NCBI GenBank assembly: GCA_039545355.1
Contig: BCJJ01000060.1
Location: 1-54,987 of the forward strand
Source of the DNA: Trichosporon coremiiforme
Lineage: Eukaryota; Basidiomycota; Tremellomycetes; Trichosporonales; Trichosporonaceae
Direction of reading: 5' to 3'
DNA: 54,987 nt
Shown here: positions 20,389 through 33,011 of the stretch, one piece after another
How the letters are laid out: every line of letters starts with the position of its first letter
Numbering within the stretch: the stretch's first letter is position 1
Notes under the pieces: model-generated
Database searches by the model: none
The model's input: the letters and a program-made list of their open reading frames with translations, nothing else
Told to the model about the DNA's origin: nothing
Made by a program: the position numbers and the translations under genes

Positions 20389-22529
20389 CGGTGCATGCGC
20401 CCAGCGCGATCCTGCGTCAAGTTCAGCCTGGCAGGGGTAGAGGTTCACCGAAATGGACAATTGGAACTGTCCAACCAGTGGGTGCAGTTGCAGTTAATCC
20501 TCCCAACATAACGAGCAGCAGCGGGCCGGGCGCTCCGGCAGGGTGATCCAATGGTCGCATGACCTTTTCTCATCAATGTTGGCCCCTCGGTGTATCGGGG
20601 AATGCCGAGACCGTAGTTCGTGGGTTAGACATCGGCATCCTAGCGAGCGCTCGAGTGGGGAACGGTCATGCGGGCCGGTGCCCGCAATCCCCGCTGATAG
20701 CGGCCCGGCGGATCCCACTGTCACACCTCACTGGAAAGCGGGTCACACGACTTCCGCCATCACATCGATTGTGGTGAAGACCCGTTGCAGACGGAAAGGG
20801 TCCATGGTCCGAGATCCTCGAGGCTGCCAAGCTACTCAATGTTCCAACTCGCGGTGGAGGTACGGACAGGTCAACGCACCGCTCTGAAACTCTGAACCTG
20901 TGCCTCTGTTCCGGATCTGTCACTGATCAGTACCCAAATCTGTAACCCACCACGCTGGAGGCGAGATACAAGCGGTCATGGAATCCTAAACTCGTCGCGC
21001 TCCCCTGTGTCCTGCGGTCTGTGACTCGGAGCATAGGGGCCCGGGCGGCGAACCCTAAGCGCTCAGCGTAGGATAGTTTTCGCTGTTATCAGCGATTCTG
21101 TGGTCAACGTAAGAGAATAGGTGAGATAGGCGCAAAGCTGGCCGCGTAAGTTTGTCGCAAGCGTTAGGTAGACGTCGATGGTTTAACGATCGCTCGCGAC
21201 AGGTGCCTTGCCAGATCCACTGTGATCGGTAGCGGTCAGCGGCGAGAATGGTGGAGGTGGAGGCGTAGTCGACGCTACGGCGCATGCGGCGGTAGAAGCG
21301 AAGGCACGTCGACGGCGGCAGCAGCATGGCAGCAGCTCGCCAGTCACCTGAGCGATAGCTGAAGACGTTGGACATTGGTGTGTGAGAGTGTCACATTTTC
21401 TTGGTTGATGACTGCAGGACCGCTGAAAAGGTTTTGGTGGAGGTCGAGACGGCGATGCGGCGTGGCTGCAAGGACCTCCGGTCCAGGCTCCAGGTCTCTG
21501 GACTTCAGGCTGAGCAAGCATCTTATGCATGCACCTATGCTTGCTTCCCTATGAGCGATGCGCACTGACCACCATCTTGGACCCGCCTGACTCGTCGATG
21601 CTTTGATGGGAGGTTTGTGCGGTAGACAGCATCGAGGCACGACGGTACGTTTGCTGGCCGTGGTGGGTCGAAACCTCCCCTCCTAACTCTTCTTACCGCG
21701 ACGAAATGATGGAGGCGACTTCCCGTCTACGGCTGCCTTTGTCATCGCGGCCCCCGATGATGTCCTCCGTTCCCGCTGCGCCCGCTGCGCCCGCGCCGCT
21801 CGGATCATCAGGCGCATGGCGCGGAGGCACGGCCGCCCCCAGCCTCGGATCACACCAAACCCCACGACGTGCACGACGTGTCTTCAGCGCACAATCTGCG
21901 CACCGCCGACACCAGCGCCCTCGCCATGTCCAGATCAGCACGAGACTTTAACAACGCCTGCCCCTCTCCCTCCCCGTCTCGCTCCATCTTGCTCCATCCT
22001 TTGCTTTTTTCTTGCCAAGCCTTTCTCTTACCTTTGCTCGCTCTTTTACCGCCTTGTCGACACGTTCTTGCTAAGACTCGACGGCACAGCTTCCACCGAT
22101 CGCATGCAGCTGTCGTGCGGTATTGGCATGTCAACTCGATTGACACTTCTCAGCGTCGACACATGGCAGAGATGATCGGCCCTCCCCCTCGCCCCTCCCG
22201 CTCGGTCGACGCTCGACACATAGCTCAACGACTTGCGCACCGCATGGTGCCAGCACCGCCTTCAGGCTTCCCCTCGACACCGTAAGCCCAAGCCCTCCAA
22301 GCACTCTCGTCTCGTGTCAGTGAGCTGCAGTGAGTGCACAAACGGACATTGCGCTGCCAGTCAGCAAGCAGGGAAGTGGCCAAGTGTGACATAAGGGACT
22401 TAAGGGGGGCAGAGCTAAGGTAAAAGAGTTCTGTCTAGGAAGAGTGTGAGTGCGTGCTGAAGTGTCCGGGAGTTTGTTTGTGATGCGAGTGTCCTTACGA
22501 CCTACGACCTGTGAACCGCTGGGACGGGT
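18944..22529. other. Long intergenic region, no gene recognised
   Basis: About 3.6 kb between the lyase start and the deacetylase stop. Open frames on both strands are short, rich in Arg/Ser/Pro and without recognisable domains. It contains a 5-copy CGGTCAG array (20354-20388) and CT-rich tracts near 21950-22030. A long non-coding transcript or a short spliced gene cannot be excluded. Confidence 0.5.
20354..20388. repeat. 7-bp tandem repeat CGGTCAG, five copies
   Basis: Four perfect copies and a fifth with a final G-to-A change, in the intergenic region. No ORF depends on it. Confidence 0.85.
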
Positions 22530-23914
22530 TTAGAGGAGGTAAGCGGCGACGGCGGCGAGGAAGACCGCGGCGCCGGGGACGGTACGGAGGGCGCCAGACT
22601 GGGCCGAGGCGGAGGGGCCGGCGGCGGCGGCGGAGCCCGAGGGCTGCTTGGTGCCGCTCGAGGTGCCCGAGGGGTTCGAGGCGCCCGACGAGCTGGCACC
22701 GCCGGCGGACGAGGTCGAGTTCTGGGTCGAGCCCGAGGCCGAGACGAGGTCCATCTTGGTAACGGGGGACTTGTTGTCCTTGGCGTTGAGGTACATGTCG
22801 CCGTTGGTGGCCTCGGCGATGGACTGAATCTTCCAGCCATTGTTCACAATCGAGTCGTACTTGGAGATGAAGACCTCGACGGTGGCGGTGCGGATCTCGT
22901 GCATGAGCGTGTTGTGGCCGACAGTCTTGGGGCCGGTGGCCCACTGCTCGAAGATGTCCTCGACGGGCTTCTTACCCTCGGTGGGGATCTTCCAGTCGTT
23001 GGTGTCAGAGTTCCAGAGCACGGTCTTGACGCCGAACACCTTGGTCGCAATGTCGCGCACGCGGTTGTCGACGTCGCCGTACGGCGGGCGCCAGTAGGCG
23101 GGGATACGGCCGCCAGAGAAGTCGTAGATGACCTGCATGGACCAGCCGATCTCGGCAACGACCTCCTCGTTCGTGAGCGTCGTCATGCGCGGGTGCGACC
23201 AGGTGTGGGCAGCAATCTGGCCGCCGCGGTTGAAGACGAGGTCGAACGCCGTCTTGTTGGCCGCCGTGTTGCCGCCGATGAAGAAGTGCGTCGCGTGCGA
23301 TGACATCTGCTTCGACTCCAGGAAGTCGGACAGCAGCTGCGTGCCCTCGCCGGGTCCGTCGTCGAACGTGAGCTGTGCGTACGTCAGCCTGAGTCACACA
23401 GAGATCCGAGGAACAACGGGACGGTTTGTGCGCAGCGGTGCACGGGGGTGCCGATCGGTCATTGACGCTTGGGCCATCCCGTTTCGCCCGCTGAACGCCA
23501 ACGCTTTCCAGATAAACTTACACCAAAGACACCCTCGGGGAGGTCACGAATGTCGCCCTCACGCATGCATCCAGTCGAGTAGGCGCAGTACTTGCCCTTG
23601 GCGTCGGAGAGCTCGGCCTCGGACGGGGGGCCGGGGTAGATGACGGCGTTGTCCGAGGCGGGGTCCTTCTGCGCGACGGGTACGTCGGCGATCTGGACGC
23701 TCTTCAGCTTGTCGGTCCACTCCTTGGGCGACTGCTTGGGAACCTGCAGCTCGGCGGGGTACGGGGATCCCGACGCGCCGGGGGCGGGGGCGGCCGCGGC
23801 GCCAGACGCCTGCTGGCGCTTGAAGAGGGCGTGGGCGGGCGAGTCCTCGGCCTGCCACGGGGACGGGGCGGCGGCGACGAAGGGGAGGGCGAGGAGGAGG
23901 GTGGAGAGCAGCAT
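22530..23914 (-). CDS. Chitin deacetylase (CE4), GPI-anchored
   Basis: Two exons, 23522-23914 and 22530-23372, with a 149-nt intron, 411 residues. The N-terminus has a signal peptide (about 1-16) and a Lys-Arg site (LFKRQ) that could be Kex2-processed. The NODB domain starts at the exon junction: GVFG-LTFDDGP (Asp135/Asp136), metal-binding His187 and His191 in HTWSHP, RPPYGD near 226, and LWNSDTNDW. The C-terminus is a Ser/Gly/Ala-rich linker with a hydrophobic GPI tail. The enzyme converts cell-wall chitin to chitosan, important in Cryptococcus-type walls. Upstream, the coding-strand leader is strongly pyrimidine rich over roughly 200 bp. Confidence is high. Confidence 0.94.
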
Positions 23915-25746
23915 TTTGGGTTGAGCTGCTGCTATGCGGGGGAATGAACAGAAGAAGAAGGAAGAAGGAGAAGCAAAAAGTCCGTAGTTTAGGAAGAGAG
24001 AAAGAGATGAAGGATGAAGACGATCAAAGAGATGATCTGCTTGTAAGGAGTGACTGTCGCTGAACTACGGGGGGGCGTAAGAGTGTGAGAAGAGGTGCTG
24101 CGGGATGGAAGGACAAGAAGAAGAGAAAAGGAGGATGGGAACGTGTGGACGGAGCCGTGCGAGGAGGGGGAGGGTAGGGGGGATGGGAGGGGAGGGGCCG
24201 TGCTTGGGTGGGTGGGATTGCGGTGCAGTGCTGGCTGGGCATTGGGCATTGGGCATTGGGCGGCGGGGGACAGGTGCGGGCGGTCAGTGGCTCAGTGGAT
24301 CAGTGGCGCGTGTAGGGGTGTGTGGCCGGCTGGGCTGGGTGTGTGCGCTCTGTGCGCTAAGTTTGCTGGGACGAGTGCGTGGGCCGATGGACGTGGATGT
24401 GCAGTGAGCAGTGAGGATGGCTGAGGTAAGGCCGGTCGGTGTGTCGTTCTTGGCGAAGTCTTGGCAGATGGTGGTCCCTGAGCCGTAGTTCGTCGTAGCT
24501 GTACTGCGGCACCGCTCATTCGCTGGATTCTCGCCAGCACTCCGGACCTTCCCCCTCTCGACCCTGCAAGCCCTGACACGACCCTACGGTGCCCAGACAC
24601 ATCGGGTCCTCGCCGCTCCGTCCATCCATCTCCATATGCACTCGACTCGCTCCCCGTCGCATCGCATGCACCTCCAAGACGCCCAAGCTTTGCTTGTCCA
24701 CCTGTGCCCCTTTATTTATAGCAGACGCTATACTCTTGGGCCATCTCGTGTACATCTCCAACACGCAGATCTATTCCATCGATCGGGACTGATCGTTGGA
24801 CGCACAGTTGGGACCCATGAACGCGAGCCGGGGGGGGCGTCGATCCATTCAGTGACTGGCTGGGTGATTCAAGGTTCACTTGGTCCCGGCTCTGTAGCGA
24901 GCACGACTCACCCGGTGCACCCGGCAGGATCACTCCACGACGCGATCGCGCCTGCATGTGCCATCAGTTAGGCACATATCCTCCGCCTACCCTCCGTAGC
25001 ACTACTCCTCCGTAGTTCCGTAGTGGGCTCGCGTCAGCATTTCACTCTCTCACTCGCGTCTGGTGCACCGTGGGAATGCAGTTGCCGCCAAGAAAGTCCA
25101 ATTCAGTACACGTCCTCGGTGTCGCCCAGCCAAAAGCGGGCAGCCTCACTCACAGGCTCCCATGCCAGCCGTGTTACGTAACCCATGCGCAGTCGGAGGA
25201 CATCGCATCCCGCAGTCCCATCCCTCGGACCATCCTGACCAGCCTGTGAGCCAAGCCCCGTCTCTGGTCTAATCGGAGGCACTTGGACGCCATCACGGTC
25301 TTGGCAAACCGGTCACATTGTGAGCTTGTTTGGGAACACACTGCCAAGGGGCCCAATACCAGGCCGAATGCGGCGAGACGGATCGGAGTGGGATCTCGTT
25401 TCTAGGTTCACTGGAGCTGACTGCGCCGCACACATGTCCGCGGAGCTGACGGAGCGCGTCGCAGGGAGCGATGCGTCAAGCTCAGTTGCACAGAACGGTG
25501 CCAGAACGGTGCGGTATATCGATCTTCAGAATTTCGTTCATATGCCTTTCGCCCTAGCAAGAGAGGCGTGTACAAAAGTATGGTGCTATTACGTCTACCA
25601 CGTCGGAATGTCTGATTCCTAATTATCTTGATGATTTAACTCCTGGTCCTTTGTCCGTCCGGCGCAGTCGAACTGCGCACCCAGATCCTAACCCCGTCCC
25701 CTCTCCGCGCCGATCCGCGCGATCCGCGCTCCACAGAATGATGCGC
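23915..25746. other. Intergenic region upstream of chitin deacetylase
   Basis: About 1.8 kb. The part next to the deacetylase is nearly all purine on the + strand (pyrimidine on the coding strand) up to about 24190, a typical fungal promoter/leader tract. A TGGGCAT array lies at 24236-24261. No gene recognised. Confidence 0.55.
24236..24261. repeat. 7-bp tandem repeat TGGGCAT, 3.7 copies
   Basis: Three perfect copies plus TGGGC, inside the purine-rich region upstream of the chitin deacetylase gene. Confidence 0.8.
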
Positions 25747-27304
25747 CTATGACGTCCTCGTGACGCCCTTGTCTCCAAACTTCCACTTGGCGAAGAGCAC
25801 GACGCAGAGCGCAAAGAACGCAAACGCGCAAGTAAGGCTGAAGCCCATGATGTACTTGGGCGCCGTCTTCTCGGGCCAGAAGAAGGAGCCATAGACAGAC
25901 GCAAGGTTGCCGAAGCCGTTGATGAGCGCGATGGACACGGCGCGCTTCTCGCGCCCGTCAAACATGGTGACCAGCCACGAGAGCGAAATGGGGACCGCGG
26001 TCCAGATCCCTCCGCCGCCGAAACAGAGGAAGGCGTACTTGACCTTGTCGTTTGGCACGGCCGCGATGATGACAAAGGAGACTGTGGCGAGGGCGCACGC
26101 GCCGGCGACGACGTAGGCCTTCTGGCCCGTGCGGTCCGCGATGAAGCCGCCCATCAGGCTGATGACGAGAGCCACGGCGTAGATCGGCACAGTCATGAAC
26201 TGCTGCATCCTGTGCACGTAACCGAGCGAGGCCATGAGGGTCGGGAAGAAGTAGGAGATGGTGCCGACCATGTTGAGCACGTTGTAGATGACCATGAAGA
26301 CGTAGGTCTTGGGGTCCTTGATTGCCTGCTTGAAGGCGTCCCAGTGCGACTGGTGCTCGGGCTCAGCTCCCGCCTCGGCAGCAGCGACGGAGAGCAGACG
26401 GGCAGTGGCGAGCTTCTTCTGCTCGAGCGTGAGCCACTTGGTCGTCGCGGGATAGTTGGGCAGGATGAACACGGCGACGACCGAGAGCACGACGGTGATG
26501 AGGCCCTCAATGATGAAGAGCCACTTCCAGCCGCGCGTGCCGCCCTTGCCCTCGAGGCCCTCGATGATGCCGCCGGCGAGAAGACCGCCGAACGCTCCCG
26601 CCATGAGAGACGCCGTGTAGAACGCCGCGATACGCTTAGACAGCTCCTTGGGCTTGTACCAGCAGCTCATCAGCAGCATGACGCCAGGGAAGAAGCCGGC
26701 CTCGACGATCCCGAGGAAGAACCGGAACGCGACCATGCCGCCGAGCGAGGTCACGCCCTTGGCGCCGATGGACATGGCGCCCCACGCAAACATGATGGCG
26801 GGGAGGAAGAGCGACGGCGTGCTCCGCGCCAGCATCATGTTCGACGGCACCTCCCAGAGCAGGTAGCCGATGAAGAAGATGGAGAGGACGAGGGAGTACT
26901 CGGACGAGCTCAGGCCGAGGTCGGCCTGCATCCCGCCCACCTTCGCGTTTCCGATGTTGGTCCTGTCGAGCTGGGCGTTAGCGCTGGGTGTGGTGTGGCG
27001 TGGTGGAGGCCCAGATCGTGGAGCCACCACAGCGAGGCATTCGCGCCTTTAGGCGCTCATGCAGCTGGATACTCACATAGTTCATGATGTACATGACCCA
27101 CAGCATGGGGAGGATGTGGATGTCGATCTTGCGCACGAGCGCGCGCTCCTCCGGCGTGTCGGGCACATAGACGTATCCCGTGAGATCAATCTTGTCCGCG
27201 CCCTTGACGGCAACGTCGTCCTCGAGGTGGCTGACCTCGACGCCCTTCTTGTCCTCCTCGTAGGGCGGCAGCCCAGCCTCGGGGTCGGATGTTCGTGCGT
27301 GCAT
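25747..27304 (-). CDS. MFS anion:cation symporter (Dal5/Tna1-type)
   Basis: Two exons: 27077-27304 and 25747-26970, intron 106 nt, 483 residues. The junction restores MNYLDRTNIGNAK in TM1, the signature of the fungal ACS family that imports allantoate, nicotinate, pantothenate, biotin or similar small acids. Other signs are GYLLWEVPSN (TM2-3), FRFFLGIVEAGFFPGV (TM4), a central loop near 230-275 and GKGGTRGWKWLFIIEG before TM6. The cytosolic N-terminus is acidic. The substrate cannot be read from sequence. It lies divergent to the amino-acid permease with a 3.4-kb gap. Confidence 0.92.
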
Positions 27305-30300
27305 TGTTTTAGGTTCGCCCCGATGTGTCGAATGTCGAGTGTCGAGGGCGTAAGTTGTGGATGCGATGTGTGAGTGCGGGGAAAGGTGGGCTCCGCTTGC
27401 CCCGCAGGTGCTAGTTATACTCGCCGCCGGCTGTCGTCAGGATGATCAACCGCTGGAATTGGCATTCAGCCTGCAGGTTCCTGCCTGTGCCGTCAGTACC
27501 CCCGCCCGATCCGGCGGTAACGACCCCCTCGGTGCCCAGCTTCACGACGGAGAGGGCCGCAGGGGCCGAGAAAGCGGGGCCTTGCCAGTCCAGTGGAGGG
27601 CCCCTCTTTGCCCTGTGTTTGCCGCTCATTAGCGCCCTCCAGCACCGCTAGCTCCGCTAGTGCGCTTCGGTGCGTTTCGGTGCGTTCCACGGGTCATCAT
27701 TGTTCCTTTGGATCTGACGGCATCTCTCGGTACACGGCGGGTCGAGCGGATGATTGGGTCAGCAGGAATCACAGGGGTTTGTGGGCCGGCATCTGGGGGG
27801 TTTAGCGGCCTCAGCGGGTCAGCAGAGCCAGTTGCTAGGTGGAGGTGCAGATGGGCAGGAGGCCTGCGCTGAATGCGCTGGGCTAGCTATTCTGGGTTCT
27901 TAGCGAGTGTGGGCTGAGTTGCGTGAGTTGCGTCAGACTAGTCGCTGTGTCGGGTTCCTTTGTGCGAATGCCGCTGGCTGAGCTGATGACGCTGCGACCT
28001 GCTTCTGGTGCAGCAGGTGCCAGCTGGGCAGAGCTATTACCTGCAGCACGAGAGACTTGGCTTGGTCACATGCGCGGTGCTGTTCCTGCTGCTCCAGCAC
28101 ATGTCGGCTTGGCTGAGGCGAGAGGAGGTGCCGAATAACTCCCGCTGATTACCGTCTGCTGCCGCTTTGTGCCAGAGCTGGGACAGCTGAGGTGAGCGGG
28201 GCCAGTTGGGGCAAGTGGGGCGGCGACAGAAGAGCCAGGTGGAGGCGCGGAACATGCAGCGCATCGATTCGCCACGCGGAAGGGCATGACGCAAGAACGC
28301 TGAGGGCATCGAGGGAACGGCATTAACGGCAACTTGGGACGGTTATCGCCGGCAATTGAAGCACAAGGTGGGCAAGGACCCCTCAGTCGCCGGGGAATAC
28401 CCGATGCGGAACTCTCACCTCTTCCCACCTCGCCCCCAAGTAACGGGGCCGTGTTTCCCGGATCTCATCCTGCTCTGCAAAAGTCACAGGTACGGCAGTG
28501 ACGAGCCGCGTGAAATCCAAAACGCACGTTGCTCACGCGACCAACTCATCTTCTGGACTCGGAACCTGATTCCAACGACCTAGCGCACTCGATCCCGCTC
28601 ACGGCGATCATGAGAGATCTGTCAGGTGTAGAACGCAGGGTGGGGAGTATCTAGTGTATTTATACCTCGAACTGTGACGGCTGGGGCGTGCCTTGCTTTC
28701 ATTCGGATATGGGCTCGCTTGCGACCGCGAAAGACTGCCTACGTGTGAAGCAATGCACTCAGTGCGGATGCGAAATTCAGAGGGGCGAGGCGCTCGTCCA
28801 AAAAAGATAAGAAGCAAGTACCTGTACCGGTTTATGGCTTTGTTGGTAGAAGCGACAGGTGCGTTCGGGCGTCGGGTGACGTGAGCACGGTGCGAGATGC
28901 GCTCGTCCGAATGCAGGTTGCAAGATGAGTTCAGATGAGATGGGATGAGGGAATATAGTTGCTCCACGATAGCGAGCGGGCAAGAGAAGATGTGGGGGCG
29001 CCCCCTCGCTGTGCTCGCAGCGCTCGCCAGAAGCGGCCGCAACACAGGGTGAGAAGGTTCAACCAAGCGTGTACGGCTCTTAAGAGCTGCATGTGATGAT
29101 AGACGACGGCGATGCACCGCGGGATCCCCAGGGAGCCAGGTCTCACGAGTTTATGAGCGGGGGCCACGGCCCGCGGCAACTGCTGTCTGGCACACTGGGT
29201 GTGCGAGCGTTTCACTTTTCTTCAACTGGTCTCGCATATGAACATGGCCGATAGCACTTTAGCTCGTGCCCAGCCCTACTGGCGACGGTAGCGACGCCTA
29301 GCTGATAGAAGTCGAAGATCCGAGTTGCCGCTTGTCTGGCTGCCGCCTTGGATCGACCCAGCAGCGCCCAGTTTCCCTACGCTCCTGTCACGGGTACACG
29401 GGGTCGGGTCGGGTGCGTCGCCTGCCCGCAAGCTGCAGTGCCCCAAACCCAGGCCAAGGCGTATCTTCGGCCCAAGGATGCCTAGGGCCGTCAGGCGTAT
29501 CAACGAAAACGCCGTAGTGGGTGCCGCCTGATGCATGATACGGACCCCATTCCGGTGGCGCCGGGCGCTGGACGTTGAGGATTGTGGGATTGCAGACTGG
29601 GACAAGGACAAGGACCCGAACCGTCGCGATTCCGGATGCGCGCCTGACTAAGACCGTAGTAGCTAAAGTGGCCGTAGTGCTGTGCTCGGGCTCGAACGCT
29701 CGAGCGGGTGTCCCGGTTTCGACTTTTCATGGGCTGCCACCGTTACCCGACATCGCCTGCCCAGATCAGCTAAGAAGTGACGCTGGTGGGTTTGGTGGTG
29801 GCGCGCGGCGGGCTGCGACTGGACCGTGCGCTCGTGACAATGGAACAACGCTAGCGTGTGCCCGTATCTGAGAAGACTGGTGGACCGCTCGCTCAACGCT
29901 GCCAGTGCGCTCGGCGCAATCTGAGGCGTGGTGCGGGTTGGAAATCCCTGCTGGGTGCGGCACGCCGCCCAGCCGCCCGTGCTCTGCCCCGCCCCCACTT
30001 TGGTCGCTGTCGGCGTCCTAGCCACCTGGTTCCCAGACATGCTGATACTGAGTGATCATCCCTTCAGTTCGGATTGGGCGGCGTTCTCTTTTCAGCCGAT
30101 AACGTTCCTTGCCCTCGGCTGTCTATCTTTTGCTCGACGGCAGCGAGGCGGCACACACGGCACCGCGGCGCAACGACCAAGGTCGCACGCTTGGAGGCCC
30201 GGCAGGGACGCAGGGGTCGGAGCTTGGGTCAGCGAGATCGCCCAGTCACAACGCGCAAGACCGCAGGAATGTGGACAGCCCCGCAAGACACCCTGCCGCC

Positions 30301-30668
30301 TACCACCGCCTACCTCGCCAAACGAGGTCCACATCGCTAACCATCTTCAGCTCCGGGGTGGCCCGTGGGGTAATGTTGGGCGTTGCAGCGATGCATGAGC
30401 CGTTACCGATACCATTAATAACGACCGTTGCGATGCACCGACAAGGCCTCTTCCCAACCTCGACCCAACCTTCACTTCTTGGTCACCAACTCCACGTCCA
30501 GTCCCTCAAGGACCCCTTCAAGCAACAAGCGCAGGTGACAAACTCATCGCGAGTTCCGCAACTTCGACTTTGAACTCCTCATCACCTGACCTCAACCCGA
30601 AACCTAAACAGCAGCAACCTTTCATTCTCTATCTGTCTACCTGTTCCTCCACTTTCGTTACAACCAAC
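27305..30668. other. Long divergent intergenic region between two permease genes
   Basis: About 3.4 kb. No gene recognised on either strand. A short direct repeat TTCGGTGCGT (two copies, about 27665-27686) is present. The last 120 bp before the amino-acid permease are CT-rich with CAACCAAC just before the ATG. It presumably carries both upstream regions. Confidence 0.5.
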
Positions 30669-32691
30669 ATGTCCGTCAACAGTCGTCAGAGCTTTGACGA
30701 CAAGAAGGACCATGAGTTTGCCATCGAGGCCGTCGACCCCGATCGGATGTGGGACCCCGAGGCGAACACTGGCGGTCTCCAGCGTGGCCTCAAGAACCGT
30801 CACAGTGAGTGGCTCCTCCCTGTCCCGATGCGGGCGCCCAACCGAGCGCCCCGCGGTCGGAGGCGTGATCTTCAAGTCACCGGTGTCTAACAGCAGTTCA
30901 AATGATTGCCCTCGGTGGAGTCATCGGCACAGCGCTTTTCATTGGTACCGCATCCGCGCTCTCGGACGGAGGCCCGCTCGGAATGTTCCTGGGTTTCTGC
31001 TCGATCGCGTCCCTCTGTTACGCCGTCATGGCGTGTCTTGGAGAGATGCTGGTGCACACTCCGATTCCTGGTGGCCACATCGCGTAAGTGTCGTTTATTT
31101 TGGCGGTGGCTTGCGGGGCTTGCTGCATTTCAGATCCGAGGTCCCACCTCGGACGCGTCCGGATCTCCACAACACATGGGCCGAGATACCGGTTTTCCGA
31201 CCCGGAGTCGCGGACTCTCATTCGTCCACCCCGTATCAAACTTCGGATCAAGCGCTGACATTCCCCAGCCTCGCCAGTCGCTACTTCTCTGATTCGATGA
31301 GCTTTGCTCTTGGCTGGTTCTACTGGTACCTCTGGACCATCCTGTTCCCCACCGAGTGCTCCGCCGTCGCCATTCTCTTCGGCTACTGGCTGCCGGATGT
31401 CAACGCCGCCGCCTGGATCGTCATCGCGCTCGTCGTCTGCACTATTCTGAATTCTTTCTCTGTGCGCGTGTATGGAGAGTCCGAGTTCTGGTTCGTGAGT
31501 ATCGCCTCTCGGCAACGCAGGAGATGTGCAGCGGAAGTGCCACTTGGTGCTTTCGGTGACAGATATGTGACATCACTAGTGCGATCTGAAACACGCTAAC
31601 GACTCCAGGCGAGCATCAAGATCCTGCTTATCATCGGCCTCATCATCACTTCGATCGTTGTCACCTCTGGCGGTAACCCCAAGCATGAGGTGATCGGCTT
31701 CAAGTTCTGGACCGGCGTCAACGGCCCCTTCCAGCAGTACCTCGGCATCCCTGGCGCTCTTGGCCGCTTCCTCGGCTACTGGGCCACCCTCACGCGCGCC
31801 GCCTTCGGCATGGTCGGAGTCGAGAACATTGGTCTCACGACCGGTGAGACGAAGAACCCTAAGAGCACGATGGCCAAGGCTATCCGCCGCGTGTGGATCC
31901 GTATCGTCATCTTCTTCTGTGTTACCGTGTTCGTCCTCACCCTCATCATGCCCTCGTCCGACCCGCGTCTCAAGATCAAGACCGGCACCGCCGCCTCGTC
32001 GCCGTTCGTGCTCGCCTTCACCCGTGTCGGTATCCGCGGACTGCCCCACGTCATCAACGCCGGTGTCCTCACCTCCGCCTTCTCGGCCGGTTCCGCTCAC
32101 ATGTACCTCGGCTCTCGAGCCCTGTGGGCTCTGTCCTTCACCGGTCGCGCTCCCAAGATCTTCCAGCGCACCAACCGCTACGGCACTCCCTACCTCTGCG
32201 TCGCCGTTGCCTTCGCATTCGGTCTCCTCGCTTTCACCTCTGCTGGCGCCACCTCCTCCGCGCAGGTGTTCGACTACTTTGCGAACATGACCTCGCAGGT
32301 CGGTCTCATCTCCTGGGCCGGTATCGCCGCCACCTACCTCCGCTTCTACCAGGCTTGCAAGAAGCAGGGCTTCAACCGCAAGGAGCTCGGATACCGCGGA
32401 TGGTTCCAGCCCTTCGTCGGATGGTACACGCTCATCTTCACCTGCATCGTTACGCTCTTCAACGCCTGGACCGTCTTCCTCAAGGGCCACTGGGACACGG
32501 CCGACTTCATCTGCGGCTACCTCCCTGTCCCCCTCTTCTTCATCGCGTACTTTGGCCACAAGTTCTGGACCAAGGGCAAGATGGTCCCCGTCATGGAGGT
32601 CGACCTCGTCACTGGCTCCGAGCCCGACGAGGTCGAGGAGGTCAAGCCCGCCGGCAATGTCCTCGCCCGCGTATGGGAGGCCATCGTCTAA
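30669..32691 (+). CDS. Amino-acid permease (YAT/APC family)
   Basis: Four exons: 30669-30804, 30897-31083, 31269-31494 and 31609-32691; introns 92, 185 and 114 nt; 543 residues. The first junction restores KNRHIQMIALGGVIGT, the conserved start of TM1. Later come PGGHIALASRYF, GESEFWFASIKI and TSAFSAGSAHMYLGSRALW, all standard for fungal general or broad amino-acid permeases. Twelve TM segments are expected. It imports amino acids by proton symport at the plasma membrane. The introns are longer than in most neighbours. The acidic cytosolic N-terminus with Lys residues is suited to ubiquitin control (family knowledge). The specific substrate is unknown. Confidence 0.93.
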
Positions 32692-33011
32692 GTTTTATAG
32701 TCTCATCACATCATCACAACATCATCCATATGTGTCTCTCCTCTCTCTCTTCAACTCTAGTAAAGTAAGGGCTAGTGGGCAGCATCCGCGTAGGCGCGGA
32801 TTCTGTAGGAAATCTTGTAGTTTAATAAGTATTGCATAGTGTGGCTCAAATTCACGAAAGCGCGTGTCGACGACTGACGTATCCGCAAGTGTTATCTTAT
32901 CAGGGCATGCGTCATTGACCGAGAGAGCGGCTCAGTGGTGGGTTTGAAAAGCCTCCGCCCGCCCTTATCTGGAGACGAAAGCGCTTGTCGTGCGCAGTAG
33001 TGGTCCAGGGT
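32692..33011. other. Convergent 3' flanks
   Basis: 320 bp between the permease stop and the first F-box-like pseudogene. No gene seen. Confidence 0.6.
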
